Source of the DNA: Scenedesmus sp. ARA3
Lineage: Eukaryota; Chlorophyta; Chlorophyceae; Sphaeropleales; Scenedesmaceae
Reading direction: 5' to 3'
NCBI GenBank assembly: GCA_004335835.1
Contig: RWJK01000098.1
Span: 1-52,045, forward strand
DNA length: 52,045 nt
The translations under genes were made by a program, and so were the position numbers. Shown piece after piece: positions 38,678 to 49,860 of this stretch. Below the pieces are notes generated by a model. It saw nothing but the letters and a program-made list of their open reading frames with translations, had not been told where the DNA came from and searched no databases. Every line of letters begins with the position of its first letter. The first letter of the stretch is position 1.

Positions 38678-39619
38678 AGCTTGCAGGAGCTCTCCCACCT
38701 TTTGCTGGGCCTGGCCACCTGCTGCAGCTCTCAACATGCTCACACCTGCTGCTGCTGCTGCTCACTTTCTTAACTCCTGCTGCTCTGCAGCTTGCAGGAA
38801 CTATCCCACCTGCTTCTGGGCCTGGCCATCTGCTGCAGCGATGCAGCAGGCTGGCTGCTGGGCGTGGGCCTGTGCTGGGCCACCACCTGCCACCTGGACA
38901 TGGGCCAGCAGGGCAGCTGGTTCAATGAGGCTGGGCTGTGGCTGCTGAAGGCTGCTGTGCTGGCCAGCCCCCGGCTTGCAGGAGAGGCACTGGAGAGAGT
39001 GCTGCAGCAGCTGACTGCAGGTGCGGCGGGCAGCTTTGTGCTTGCAGGAATGTGCTGGTGTGCGCTGGTATGCACAGCTTGCTGGTTGCTGTATATGTTT
39101 TACGTCAACTGCACCTGCTGCTGCTGCTGCCGCCGCCGGCCTGTTGCTGCTGCAGAGGGTAGCATCAATACGTCACTGTGGCAAGTACTGCAGTACGCAG
39201 TCGCCAAGTGTGCCAGCCACCACAACACACAGCAACAGCAGCAGCAGGACGCATCTCCACGCCAATGCACCCTGGGCATGCACAGCAACAGCAGCGGCAG
39301 CAGCAGCAGTACTCCGGGCATGGCAGCAGTTGTAGCATCTATAACAAAGCAGCTGCTGGCTGCACTGCCTGCTGTGCTGCAGCAGCCCCACCCAAACATA
39401 GCGCTGCGCTATGTTAGGACCATCAGGCCTCTTGCAGCAACCAGCTGCACTGCGGCGCCAGCTATGCTTGCGGCAGCAGCTGCACACTTGCAGCAGCAGC
39501 AGCCGCAGCAGCAAAGTCTTGGGGTGCCAGTCAAGCAGGAGATGCAGCAAGCACAGGAGCTGCAGGAATGCACAGCAGCAGCTGCTGCAGCAGTGGCAGC
39601 GCTGGCTCAAAATGGCGGC

Positions 39620-39662
<43 letters not shown>

Positions 39663-40117
39663 ATGAGCCAGGCTGCCGCTCAGCGCAAGGCAAGCCGCAG
39701 TACAGTTGGGGTGGTCAGCATGGCGGCAGCAGCAGCCAGGGCAACGTAGAAGGCAGCAGCGTGTTGCGGCAGCAACACATAAGCAGAGCAGGCGCATTGT
39801 CGCCAGGGCCCTCTCCCAGTGTGCTGCCAGCAGCAGCAGCAGCAACAGCAGGTGTTGGTGGGGGAGGTGCCGGAGCCCTGCCACACCTGTCACCTGTTCG
39901 AGCTGCTGAGCCGCAGCCAGCAGCAGCAGCAGCAACACCATGTGGTGGCACGCCATTCTCAGCTCTGCGCTCCACTCCAGCTCCTACTGCTGATATCGCA
40001 GCACTGCACAGCACCAGGAAGCAGCAGCCGTTGAGTCAGCAGCAGCAGCAGCAGCAGCTCTTGGATCCACAACGACGGTCGGAACAGCTGTTGCAGCTGC
40101 TGGCCCGTGTGACCACA

Positions 40118-40148
<31 letters not shown>

Positions 40149-40616
40149 GCAGCAGGCAGGCGATTGTCGGCCCTGGTGGGCTTGCTGGCTTGCCTGCAGC
40201 TGAGCAGCTGGCGCTAGCCTTGACTGCTGCTGTGCTGGGCAGGGGCCAGCCATGCAGCTCACCCAGCTGCCAGCAGCAGCTGGTGGATGGGCTTGCTGCT
40301 GTGCTGGGTGGTCTGTCAGCTGCTGGTTTGCAGGAGTTGCTGCAGCTGGTTGATCAGCAGCAGCAGCAGCAGCAAGGCGCATTGGGTGGTTGCGGGACTC
40401 CTAGTGCGCTAGGTTTGTGCAGCAGCGCAAGCAGGTTGCCGAGTGTGTCACCGCTGCTGTCGCACGCCGCAGCAGCAGCAGGTGTGCAGTTGACACCTGC
40501 CAGCCCTTATGTTTACGGCAGCAGCAGCAGCAGCAGCAAGTGGAGTATGAAGGGCTCGTGGAGTGCAGCACTGCTGCAGAAGTTGCAGGGTCAGCTGGCT
40601 GCTGATGCTGCAGCGG

Positions 40617-40651
<35 letters not shown>

Positions 40652-42913
40652 GCTGCTTGGTGGCAGCATGGCTCCCAGGCTGTGCTGCTGCTGCAAGGCC
40701 TGCTGCAGTGCCTGCCATCAACACAAACAGCAGCAGCAGCAGTAGCAGCACCAGATCAGGATGCACAAGAGAGGCTGCAGCAGCACCAGCAGGATGTCCC
40801 TGCTGAATCCGCGCTGGATCCGCAGGTTGCATCTCTGCTGCAGCAGCTGCTGGCTGCGCTGCTGCAACATAGCACAGCAGCATCAGAAGCTGCAGCAGGT
40901 GGCATGGCTTTGCCTGTTGATGATGTCACAAGTTGCCAGCAGGCTGTGCAGGAGCTGCTGCTGCAGTGCCATGCAGCAGCTGCGCTGCTCAGCTGGCTGC
41001 TGCAGCACCCAGCAGCAGCAAAACAAGTATGCAAGGGCTTGAACACCAAGCCAGCAACGGGTGCAGCAGCAGCAGCAGCAGCAGTGGCAGCACTCGAAGC
41101 CAGCCCTCCTGCGGTAGCTGCTGCAGCATTGCTGGAGGTAGATGATGATGCACAGGGTGCTGCTGCTGCTGCTGTACAGGCGGCGCTGCCATTTGCTGTT
41201 TGCGGCGTGGCAGCAGTAGCAGCTGCAGCAGGGCAGTTAGCAGCAGCGCCCGGTGCAGCAGCAGCAGCAGCAGCTGCTGCTGCCGCACCACGAACTGCAA
41301 TGCGCGGCACTGCTGGCACACCTACAACTGCTGCTACACCGCAAACTGCAAAGGGCAGCGCTGTGCCTACAGCAGCAACAGCAGCAGCGGCAGCAGCAGT
41401 AACGATTCCGCCGGCTGTCCTGCAGGTGGCGGAGCGCCTGCAGCAACTGCAGGCCCGGCAGCTGCCTGCTGCACTGCAGCAGCTGCTGGCAGCACAGTCT
41501 GCAGCGGCAGCGGCAGCAGCAGCAGTGCAAGCTGCAGCTGGTGCTGCTGTGGCAGGTGCTGCGACCCCTGCTGCAACACCAGCAGCAGCAGCAGCAGCAG
41601 GCAGCAATGGCCGCAGCACGTGCAAGAAGCAGAAGCGTGGCTCCTGGGCTTTCTTTGTGGTGCGCACGACTGCAGATCAGCAGCAGCAGCCGCAGCAGGG
41701 CACCTGCAAGGACCAGCAGCAAGGGACACCAGGCGCAGCAGCAGCTGCAGCAACACCATCAGGCAGTGGCAGCGCTGTCGCGGTCGGCAGCACGCCAGGT
41801 TCTGCAGCAGCAGCAGCGGCAGCGGGACCAGCAGGTGCGGAGGGTGCCGCCCAGCCTGCAGCACTGCCTGGCTGGCTGCTGCAGCTGCCGGTGCTGCCTG
41901 CGCCTGCCTGCCATACGCTGCTTGCGGCTGCTTTTGCGTCACTGCAGGCAGTGTTTGCATCTCAGCAGCAGCAACAGCGGCAGCAACAGCAGCAGCCGGA
42001 GCAGCTGGCCGCCAATCATGCACAAGGTGAGTGGCACATTCAGTCAGCAAGGCGGTTGGTCTTGTCGAGTGTCTTGGATGTCTTTGTGCACTCTGCGTCA
42101 GCGGCGTAAGTGCAGCAGCACACAAGTGCCGCCACTGTCTTGCACCAGGGCACCCCATTGTCCTGAGACAGCAGCAACTGTCTGTCGGCAGTTGTGCAAT
42201 GCTCACATTCGTGTGTTGCACGTGATGCAGGTGTCACTAGCGGCAGCACTAGAAGCCGGCGCAGCGGTGCCCCTGCCACTGCTTCCAAGAGGGTTCTCAA
42301 AAGTGCCGCCTCAGCAGCTGCGCCAGACACTACAATCAGCTTGCTGCCGAAGCCTTCCCTAAGCACACCACCCACAGCAGCAGCCGGGGCACCACCAGCA
42401 GCCGCAGCAGCTGGAGATGTCTCACCACCACCAACAGCAGCAGCAGCAGCAGCATCGTGCACGGCTGGGCTCTTTGGACCTCCAGCTGGCCTTACTGCTG
42501 TGCAGGCTGTAGATGGCAGGGGAGGGCCAGGCCTTGGCACGGTGGCTTGCCAATCGCAGCAGCAGCCATGTGCCCAGGCAGGCACTGCAGCAGCAGCAGT
42601 GTCAGCAGCAGCAACGCCAGCAAGCTTGAACAGTGATGGTGGCTGCACTGAGCTGGTGGCAACTGCCGCAAACAGTGCTGCTGCTGCTGCTGCTGGACCC
42701 GGGCAGCAGTGCGGGCAGGCACTGTCACTTGTGGACTTGGCAGTGGCGAGTATCCTGAATGCTGCTCGGCAGCAGCAGCAGCAGCAGCAGCAGGGACGCA
42801 ATAGTGCTTTGCTGCCGGATGGCGCGGCCTGGCTTGAGAGCGCCACACTGCTGCTTCAGCTGCACCAGGCACTTGCAAGCTGCTCGGATCACACGCCACC
42901 GGCTGCCAAGCAC

Positions 42914-42944
<31 letters not shown>

Positions 42945-43148
42945 GATGGCTTGCTGCTGCCGCTCTGTCAGCTGCTGCTCAATCGCTGCAGGTCTGGCAT
43001 GCAGCCACATCAGCAGCCAGCTCTTCAGAAGCAAGCAGCGGCCAGACACTGACCGCCCAGCTGGCGCCGTACCTCCAGCTGCTGCTGGCTGCACCTGCTG
43101 CTGCCGCTGGGTCTGTTGCTGCTGCCAGCAGCAGCCGTGCAGCTAGTG

Positions 43149-43181
<33 letters not shown>

Positions 43182-45831
43182 TCAGCTGGGCTGACGCGCA
43201 GCTGGTGTTTGGCTGCGGCCTGGGTGCCAACCGCTGGATGGCGCTGAAGAAGGTGCAGCAGCAGCAGCGGCTGCAGGCGGCGCTGCTGCTGCTGCTGGTC
43301 AGGGTGAGTGCGGTGGGGCCGGGTTGTAGTTGTAAGGGACGTAAAGTGGGGCACGTTGGTGTACATGCACTTCGCAACAGTGAGTGCGGTGCAGCAAGGC
43401 TTGAGCCAAACAAATTGCTGCATGATGATGTGCCTGCACTTTGGAAAATCGTGCGAGCGCATTCCGTGTTGCTTAGACAGCAGGTGCTGCCGTGGGTGTG
43501 GGGAGCCATTTGTCTGAATTGCTTGTGCGTTTACTTCAGGGTAGGTGCAGGTGTGTGGTAGAGTGTGTGGCTCGTGCGCCCGCCATGACATCAACTGCTG
43601 CTGTTGGTCTTGTGGCGTGCAGGTACACCGTCTAGCTGCAGAACATCAACAGCAGCGCCAGCAGCAGCAGCAGCGCAGCCAACTCGCAGGCGATGATTTG
43701 GCTGCCAGTGCTTATGATGCCACTATGTGTGCGCTCGTGCAGCAGCTGGCAGCGCTACGTGTCATTGCAGGGCACTGTCATGCAGCAACGGATGCCCCTG
43801 ACACAGCAGCAGCAGCAGCAGCAGTGGATGGAATTGCTGTTGGTGCCAGTGCTGGCAGCACATCTGCTGCTGCTGCCGCTGCTTCCAGCAGCAGCACGCT
43901 GAAGCTGCTGGATGCCCAGCTGATGCAGCTTGCGCTAGGTGAGCTGCACTTTGCGTTGCAAGCTTTTTCAGGTCCAAACTGGCTTGGCTAGTCATACCAG
44001 AGCAGGCCCTGTAACATACTGCTATGGCTCCTCAGCCGCTATGCTTCAGTGCATGCCCTGTGCTTGCTATGCATATGCATATAGGCAAGCTGGAGGCTGC
44101 GCTGCTGTATGCGGCTTTTGCTGCTGCTGTGCTGATCTGGCAAATAACATGTTGTGCTGCTGCAGGGCCTGTGCTGCCTGCAGCGCTGGTGACCTACCCA
44201 GCCGCCGCACATGCACTGGTGCATCTCACCGCCAGCTGCCAGGCTGCACTGGCAGGGCCCGCAGAGCCCCCAGGCCTCGCCCTGCCCCTGGCGGCTCACC
44301 TGCTGTGCCTGCACCATGCGCCTGCAGTGCGCGCTGCTGCAGAGGGCAGCATTTGGGGCAGGCAGGGGCGGCAGCTGCGAGCAGCAGCAGTAGCCGCCGG
44401 ACTGACTGGCGCTGCTGCTGGGGCCAGGGGTAGTGAGGTGGCGGAGTTGGGGGTTGGTGCTGCTTGGATGGCTGGTTGTGGCCGGGGAGTGGCAGTGGCA
44501 GCTGCGCGGCAGCTGCTGCAGCTGCTGATTGGGCAGCTGCTGATGCCGGCGGCTGGTGGCGATTCAACAGCAGCAGCAGCAGCAGCAGCGTATGAGGCTT
44601 TGCCGCCCAGTATGCAGGCTGCCAAGCTGTGGCAGCTGCAGGCTGCAGCAGTGGCTGCTGCCTGCGACTGTTGTGAGCTGCTGCTGCACCAGCAGCAGCA
44701 GCAGGTAAAGCGGGGCTCAGGTGCTGCCGTGAAAAGTGAAGATTGTAATGGAGACAGCAGCAGCAGGGCGTTTGCCGGCCCAGCAGCAGCAGCAGCAGCA
44801 GATGTCCAGCTGGTGCTGCAGGCACTGTCAGCTTGCCTGGCTGGGCCCTGCTGCAGAGCTGCTGCCCACATGGATGCGCTGCTGCAGTGGCAGCAGCAGC
44901 AGCAGCAGCCTCAAGCTGCTGGCAATTCACCGGCAGCAGCAGCAGCACCGAGTGGCAGCAGCCGCAAGCGTAAATGGAGGCATAGGCTGCAGGTTGATCC
45001 AGTGGCGCTGCTGCAGCAGCAGCTGGCATTGTTGCTGGGCCTGGGGTGTGCAGTAGGGCAGCTGGTGTCCAGCAGAGGCAGCCAGCTGCTCCACAGGCAG
45101 GGGCCTGGCAGCAGCAGCAGCATCAGCAGCAGAGCAGGCAGTGGCAAGGCTTGCATGCAGCTGCTGCTGACAAACTTGCGGCAGTTCTCGGGTGCGTACC
45201 GGGCACTCATCCACGCGGTTGATGCAGCAGCAGCAGCGGCAGCGGCGGCGGCAGATGGTCCTGCAGTCGTGGCTGCGGCATCCGGGCTACAGCAGCAGCT
45301 GAGCCCTGCGCAGCAGGTTGGGGCTGTGCTGGAGGCCAGTAGCCAGCGCTGCGCTGCGCAGCCGCGCAAGCAGGCACTGGCGGCAGTGCTGGCAGCAGCT
45401 GCAGCAGCAGCAGCAGCAGCAGCGGATGATGATGATGCGGAGAGCAGTGATGAGGATGCTGCTGATGATGGTTATGAAGCTGCTGGGGGTGAGGCGGCTG
45501 GGCAGGGTGGGAACGGCAGTGCAGATGGCACACCAGGGAAGGGCAGGCAGCAGCAGCAGCAGCAGCAGCTTGAGGTGGACCCTGCTGCCAGGTTTTATGA
45601 CCCAGATGTGCGTGAGGAGCTTCCCTGTGAACTCCTGTCTGAGGAGGAGGAGGAGGAACAGGACCATGAAAACGGGTGTGAAGATGGCTGTGAAGATGTG
45701 GATGGGCAGGAGGAAGAGGAGGAAGAAGAAGATTGTGAGCTGGATGCGCAGCAGCTGCAGCAGCGGCGGGAGCTGTTTGGGCAGGCAGGCGGCTGGCTAG
45801 AGGATGCACCAGCAGTACAGAAAAGCCGGGC

Positions 45832-45867
<36 letters not shown>

Positions 45868-46872
45868 AGATGAGCAGGAGGAGGAGGGTGTTGGCAGCGG
45901 TGTTGCACAGCCTGCAACTGCGCGCCAGCGCAAAGGTAGCGCAAGCAGTCAGCAGCCCAAGCAGCAGCGGAGGAGCTCAGCAACTGCTGCTGCTGCTGCT
46001 GCTGCTGTTGATGTGGAGCCTCCAGTAGTGGCTCGTAGCCCCTCCAGTGGCACTGCAGCAGCTGCCGTGGCTGCTGCAAAGGCTGCTGCCAGTGCCCGGC
46101 AGCAGCGGCCGAGCAGCAAGCAGGCGGCCACACCTCTTACATCAGTCAAGCAGCGGCAGCAGCAGCAGGGTGAGGCGCAGCAGCGGCTGCAAGTAGTGTG
46201 CGGTGAGCTGCATGGTGTGCTAGATCTAGCTGCTGGGATTGTGGAGGTGGCTGGCGGTGAGAAAGTGACACCCACCATGTTTGAGAAGCAGGCAGGCAAA
46301 GGAGGCAATAAGAAGTGGAGGCGCAGCGTTCATGTGTTGAATGCAGATGGCAGAAGGGGTGGCCGGGTGCAGACGTGGCTGGACGCACACCCTGAGGCAG
46401 CTGCTGCTGCGGCTGCTGCTATCGGGGTCGGTGGGGCTGGGTTTAGGGTTGCCGCTGCGGCGGCAGCGGCGGCGGGTGAGGCTGGGGATGCAGCTGCGGA
46501 GCCTCTTGCTTCTGCTGCTGCTGCTGCTGCTGCTGCCGCTGCTGCTGCTGCTGCTAACAAGGGTTGCGTGGCAGATTCCCACGAGCCAGCCAAGCGCAAG
46601 CGGGGCCGGCCGCGGAAACAGCATCCAGAGCAGCTTGCTGCTGCAGCAGCGGATGGCGGCTGCAGCACTCAGCGGCCGGCAGAGGTCGCAGCAGCAGCAG
46701 CAGCAGCAGCGGCGGCGGCAGCCGTAAGTGGCAGTGACCTTGAGGATGCACCGCCCAGCAAGAAGCAGAGGACTGCTGCTAAGGCCAAAGGCGAAGGACA
46801 GCAGCAGCGGCAGCCGCTGCCACGACAGCAGCGGCCTAAGAAACGGCTGCAGCCCATCCCTGTCGCTGTTGT

Positions 46873-46964
<92 letters not shown>

Positions 46965-47404
46965 TGTCATCCCAGCCTGCAGCAGACCAGCAGCAGCCCA
47001 AGCGCAAGCGGCAGCAGCAGCGGATGAAGTCATTGCAGCAGCTGCAGCTGCAGGGAGTTGCTGCAGCAGAGGCTCCAGCAGCAGCAGCAGCCCCAGCGCC
47101 AGCAGCAGCAGCAGCAGTGGGAGGCAGGGTGCGCAATGCGTATGTGGTGGCCTGCCTGGAGGAGTCCCGTAAGAGGCGCAGCGCAGCACGCGCAGCGGCA
47201 GCGGCACGTGGCGGCGGCCCGGCTGCTGCAGCTGCTGCTGCTGAGAGTGAATCTGTAGAGGAGTGGTCTGAGGATGACAGTGATTACTCTGATCTGGAGG
47301 ATTTTATCGTGGTTGAGCCTGGCGTGGATTATGGCAGGCTGTGTGCTGAGGCGGGGCGGCGCGTGACGTGGAAGCACAAGTGGCGGGGCGGGGCCACGCG
47401 CTGA
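37661..47404 (+). CDS. Giant SAND-domain, AT-hook nuclear protein
   Basis: Exons: 37661-37846, 38098-38387, 38791-39020, 39156-42026, 42231-43303, 43623-43938, 44166-47404; 2734 residues, phases consistent. The ATG at 37661 gives MYSVTEWLLRAAAG; an upstream ATG at about 37636 is closed by a stop. The first 235 residues are Leu/Ala-rich helices that look like a helical-repeat scaffold. Most of the rest is Gln, Ala and Ser low complexity. Near residue 2330-2400 lies a SAND-like domain (CGELHGVLDL, TPTMFEKQAGKGGNKKWRRS, VQTWLD). An AT-hook KRGRPRK is near 2468, acidic tracts near 2135-2190, basic KRKRQ/KKQR signals, and a C-terminal acidic EEWSEDDSDYSDLEDF. It is inferred to be a chromatin-bound transcriptional regulator. 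The intron at 39021-39155 is a multiple of three, so the open frame runs through it. No close family for the N-terminus is known to me. Confidence 0.75.
38670..38730 (+). repeat. Copy of SAND-gene exon-3 5' edge
   Basis: A copy of CTTGCAGGAGCTCTCCCACC plus the following LLLGLA coding bases, about 115 bp before the true acceptor edge at 38791, with CTG triplets running into both. Confidence 0.88.
46874..46963 (+). repeat. (CAG)30 encoding 30 Gln
   Basis: Thirty uninterrupted CAG units in the last exon of the SAND gene, in frame as Gln. It is the longest pure coding triplet run in the window. Confidence 0.99.
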
Positions 47405-48305
47405 GGCAGGTCATGGTTGTTGCTGATAGTTGGTTGCTGTGTCTTGGTTGATGGTCACCAGTGCTTTGTTGGTGATGAGATACAGGCGGCTGGTGCGGCG
47501 GCAGCTGCACCAGCAACACGCGTATACACCTGCATAGGTGTGGCACGGTGCCACGGTGGTGTTGATGAGCAAGGTGTTGGTCTGGTGCTGTGGGCTGGGT
47601 TTGAATGCCTGGTGCAGCTGATGCAGGTCATCAGCTGACGGAGAAGTGGCGTTGCAGCATTGGAGAGATGGGCTTGAAATGAGTGAGTGGCAGCTGTTGT
47701 GGTGGGTGCGGTTGAGGTCTTAGATGTCACTGTCGTCATTGCTGACAGCCATGACAGCACGAGCAGATGGACGTACTGGCTGAAGCTGTTGTACGTTTGT
47801 TGGATTGTAGGGGTTGTGCTAAGTGATTGCATTTCCCGCAGAGCTGCATCACCCGACAAAAAAACGCGCTTTGGTCTCCTGTTCCAGCTGTTGATGTTTT
47901 GAGCGCATCCAGGAGATTTAAACATCGGTGTCGCAATATACTGCTCGTTCCAGTGTATCGGCGCCTCGCACAGCAGAAGCACGTCTGTCGAAGCTTGTGC
48001 CGGAAGTTCTGTCTTGTTAGCTGCCCCTCTGAAAGGCAGTTAACGGCTTATAGCATGTCTGATCAAGTTGGTGCGTCACTAGGCATTGTGTGCCTCGCGC
48101 TTGCTGTTGGTAATCAGAGTGCCCTGCTGCTCTGTGCGATGCTGCTAACTGAAGCCTGCATGCACTGTCCGTGTGGCTTGAACTGTTGAACTATAGAGTA
48201 TTGAATATAACTAGGTGCGCACTCGGTGCTTAGTCATAATCAAATGTTGACTTGATACTTGCAGGTAGCAGCTTCAGGCAGCATCTGTCAGAGCCGCAGG
48301 TCGAC
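47405..48305. other. Intergenic: SAND 3' flank / RING-CH upstream
   Basis: About 900 bp. An acceptor-like TTGCAG just before 48265 suggests a 5'UTR intron for the ligase gene. No other gene is supported. Confidence 0.5.
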
Positions 48306-49430
48306 ATGCCTGGCGTCGACGACAGGGATGTAGCTCCCAAGAGCGATCAGCTGCCACGGTTGCACCCGGAAGGCAGCAACAAAGCAGTAGGCGCTGGGGA
48401 CTGTGATGCCAGCACAAGCAAGCAGCAGCAGCACTTGAAAGGTGCAGCACAGACAGCATGTGCCAGCAGCAGCTACAGTGCACACCTACCACGGCAGCTG
48501 GAGCACGCAGCAGCACCAGCAGGAGACGTTGCTATCACCGTCAGCCCATCAGTTGGCGCTGCCGATACTGATGTAGTGCGCCTGGTGGCAACCAGTGACC
48601 AGCACCAGACATCGCAGCCCCCAGCAGCAGCAGCGGCAGCAGTAGCGCGCAATACCAGCAGCAGCGAGCACGACTTTGTAGTCATCGAGCTGCAGCCGGC
48701 AGCAGCAGATGACTGGACCCAGCCAGGCCGCACTGCAGAGCTCACAGCCCCAGCAGCAGCAGCAGCACTACCACACAGCAGCAGCACTGCTAGCCTCCGT
48801 GCTCGCCTGCAGGTGCTGCGAGCAGCCTCACTCGCCCGCTGCTCTGTTGGCGCTGCATCAGCAGCCGGCAGCAGCGTTGCAGACTCCCAGATAGGGCAGC
48901 GCGAGTGCCGCATCTGCCTGCAAGCAGACTTCCAGGAAGACATTGTAACACCCTGCAGCTGCTCCGGCAGTGTGCAGTATGCACACCTGGAGTGTTTAAA
49001 AGCATGGGTGGCGGAGCGCTGCAGCTTGCAGTGTGAGCTGTGCGGCAAGCAGTACAGGCCTGAGCTGCAGCAGCAGCTGGAGGCGATGATTGATCCGCGG
49101 AAGTTGCGGGCGCGGCAGCGAAGAGCAGCAGCAGCAGCAGCGAATGGCCATGGCGTTGGAGGTGCTGACATGGCGCAGCAGTTTGGTGAGGGTGATGAAG
49201 ATGGGGAGCCGCCGCAGCAGATCAGCTGGACGCGCTTCTGGTGAGCGGTTGAGAACATGTATCGCATTCAATGTCAGCGTGTTGCCTTGTGCTGCGTGCA
49301 GTGGCAGGTCGGCACATGTAGTCTTAACCAGTCTTCGCTTTCTTTAGTGACACACCTTGGCTGCAGCATGCGAATGCGCTCTCACCCTGAGTGCACATTC
49401 ATTTGTCAACATTCTTCAACAGTTGGCTGA

Positions 49431-49519
<89 letters not shown>

Positions 49520-49732
49520 AGGGTGCACCTGGGCATTTTGGTCATGCTGCTGGTGGCTGTGCTCTACCTGAGCCTGTTTGTAAATGTGGGCGCAAGCGAC
49601 AACTTCTGGCTGATGTTCCTGTGGCGAGCCATCACAGTCATCCTGCCGCTCTTCCTCATCATCCGCTGCGTTGCTGCGCTGTACACGTGGCGGCAGCAGT
49701 ACCTGGCGCAAGCTGCGGCGCGGGAGAGATAG
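48306..49732 (+). CDS. Membrane RING-CH (MARCH-type) E3 ubiquitin ligase
   Basis: Exons 48306-49240 and 49522-49732; 381 residues (phase 2 junction, TG|G). The ATG at 48306 starts MPGVDDRDVAPKS; the open frame extends 5' without another ATG. Residues 1-195 are Ala/Gln/Ser-rich and probably disordered. The RING-CH finger begins at Cys201: CRIC, then CSCSGS, a His-x2-Cys, LKAW and CELC, matching C4HC3 order. A basic Arg/Ala stretch follows. Exon 2 gives two hydrophobic segments, HLGILVMLLVAVLYLSLFV and RAITVILPLFLIIRCVAAL, typical of the two-helix MARCH class. It should ubiquitinate membrane proteins with its RING facing the cytosol. The intron ends in 29 CTG units directly against the acceptor. 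Confidence 0.93.
49432..49518 (+). repeat. (CTG)29 ending at a splice acceptor
   Basis: Twenty-nine pure CTG units followed immediately by CAG, the acceptor of RING-CH exon 2 at 49522. The whole 3' splice-site region is the microsatellite. Confidence 0.99.
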
Positions 49733-49805
49733 AGGACGGAGGTGCAGATGATATGTGCTGCATGTGGGAAAGGGTCATGGTGTCCTGCTCCTGGGGATTG
49801 AATGG

Positions 49806-49860
49806 CACTCGTTGCCGTGCTGTACACGTAAAGGCAGCAGTACTTTGCGCGGCATGCGGC
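49806..49860 (+). repeat. Copy of RING-CH terminal coding end
   Basis: A diverged copy of the CGTTGCTGCGCTGTACACGT segment through the GCAGCAGTAC block of the last exon (true copy at about 49668-49718), about 140 bp downstream and past the stop codon. Here no splice site is involved. Confidence 0.83.

Noticed and set aside
38792..42109. Single 1105-codon exon
   Set aside because: The stretch 39021-39155 (Cys- and Trp-rich, unlike its surroundings) has good donor and acceptor sites and is a frame-preserving intron; the 3' part after 42026 is also intronic.
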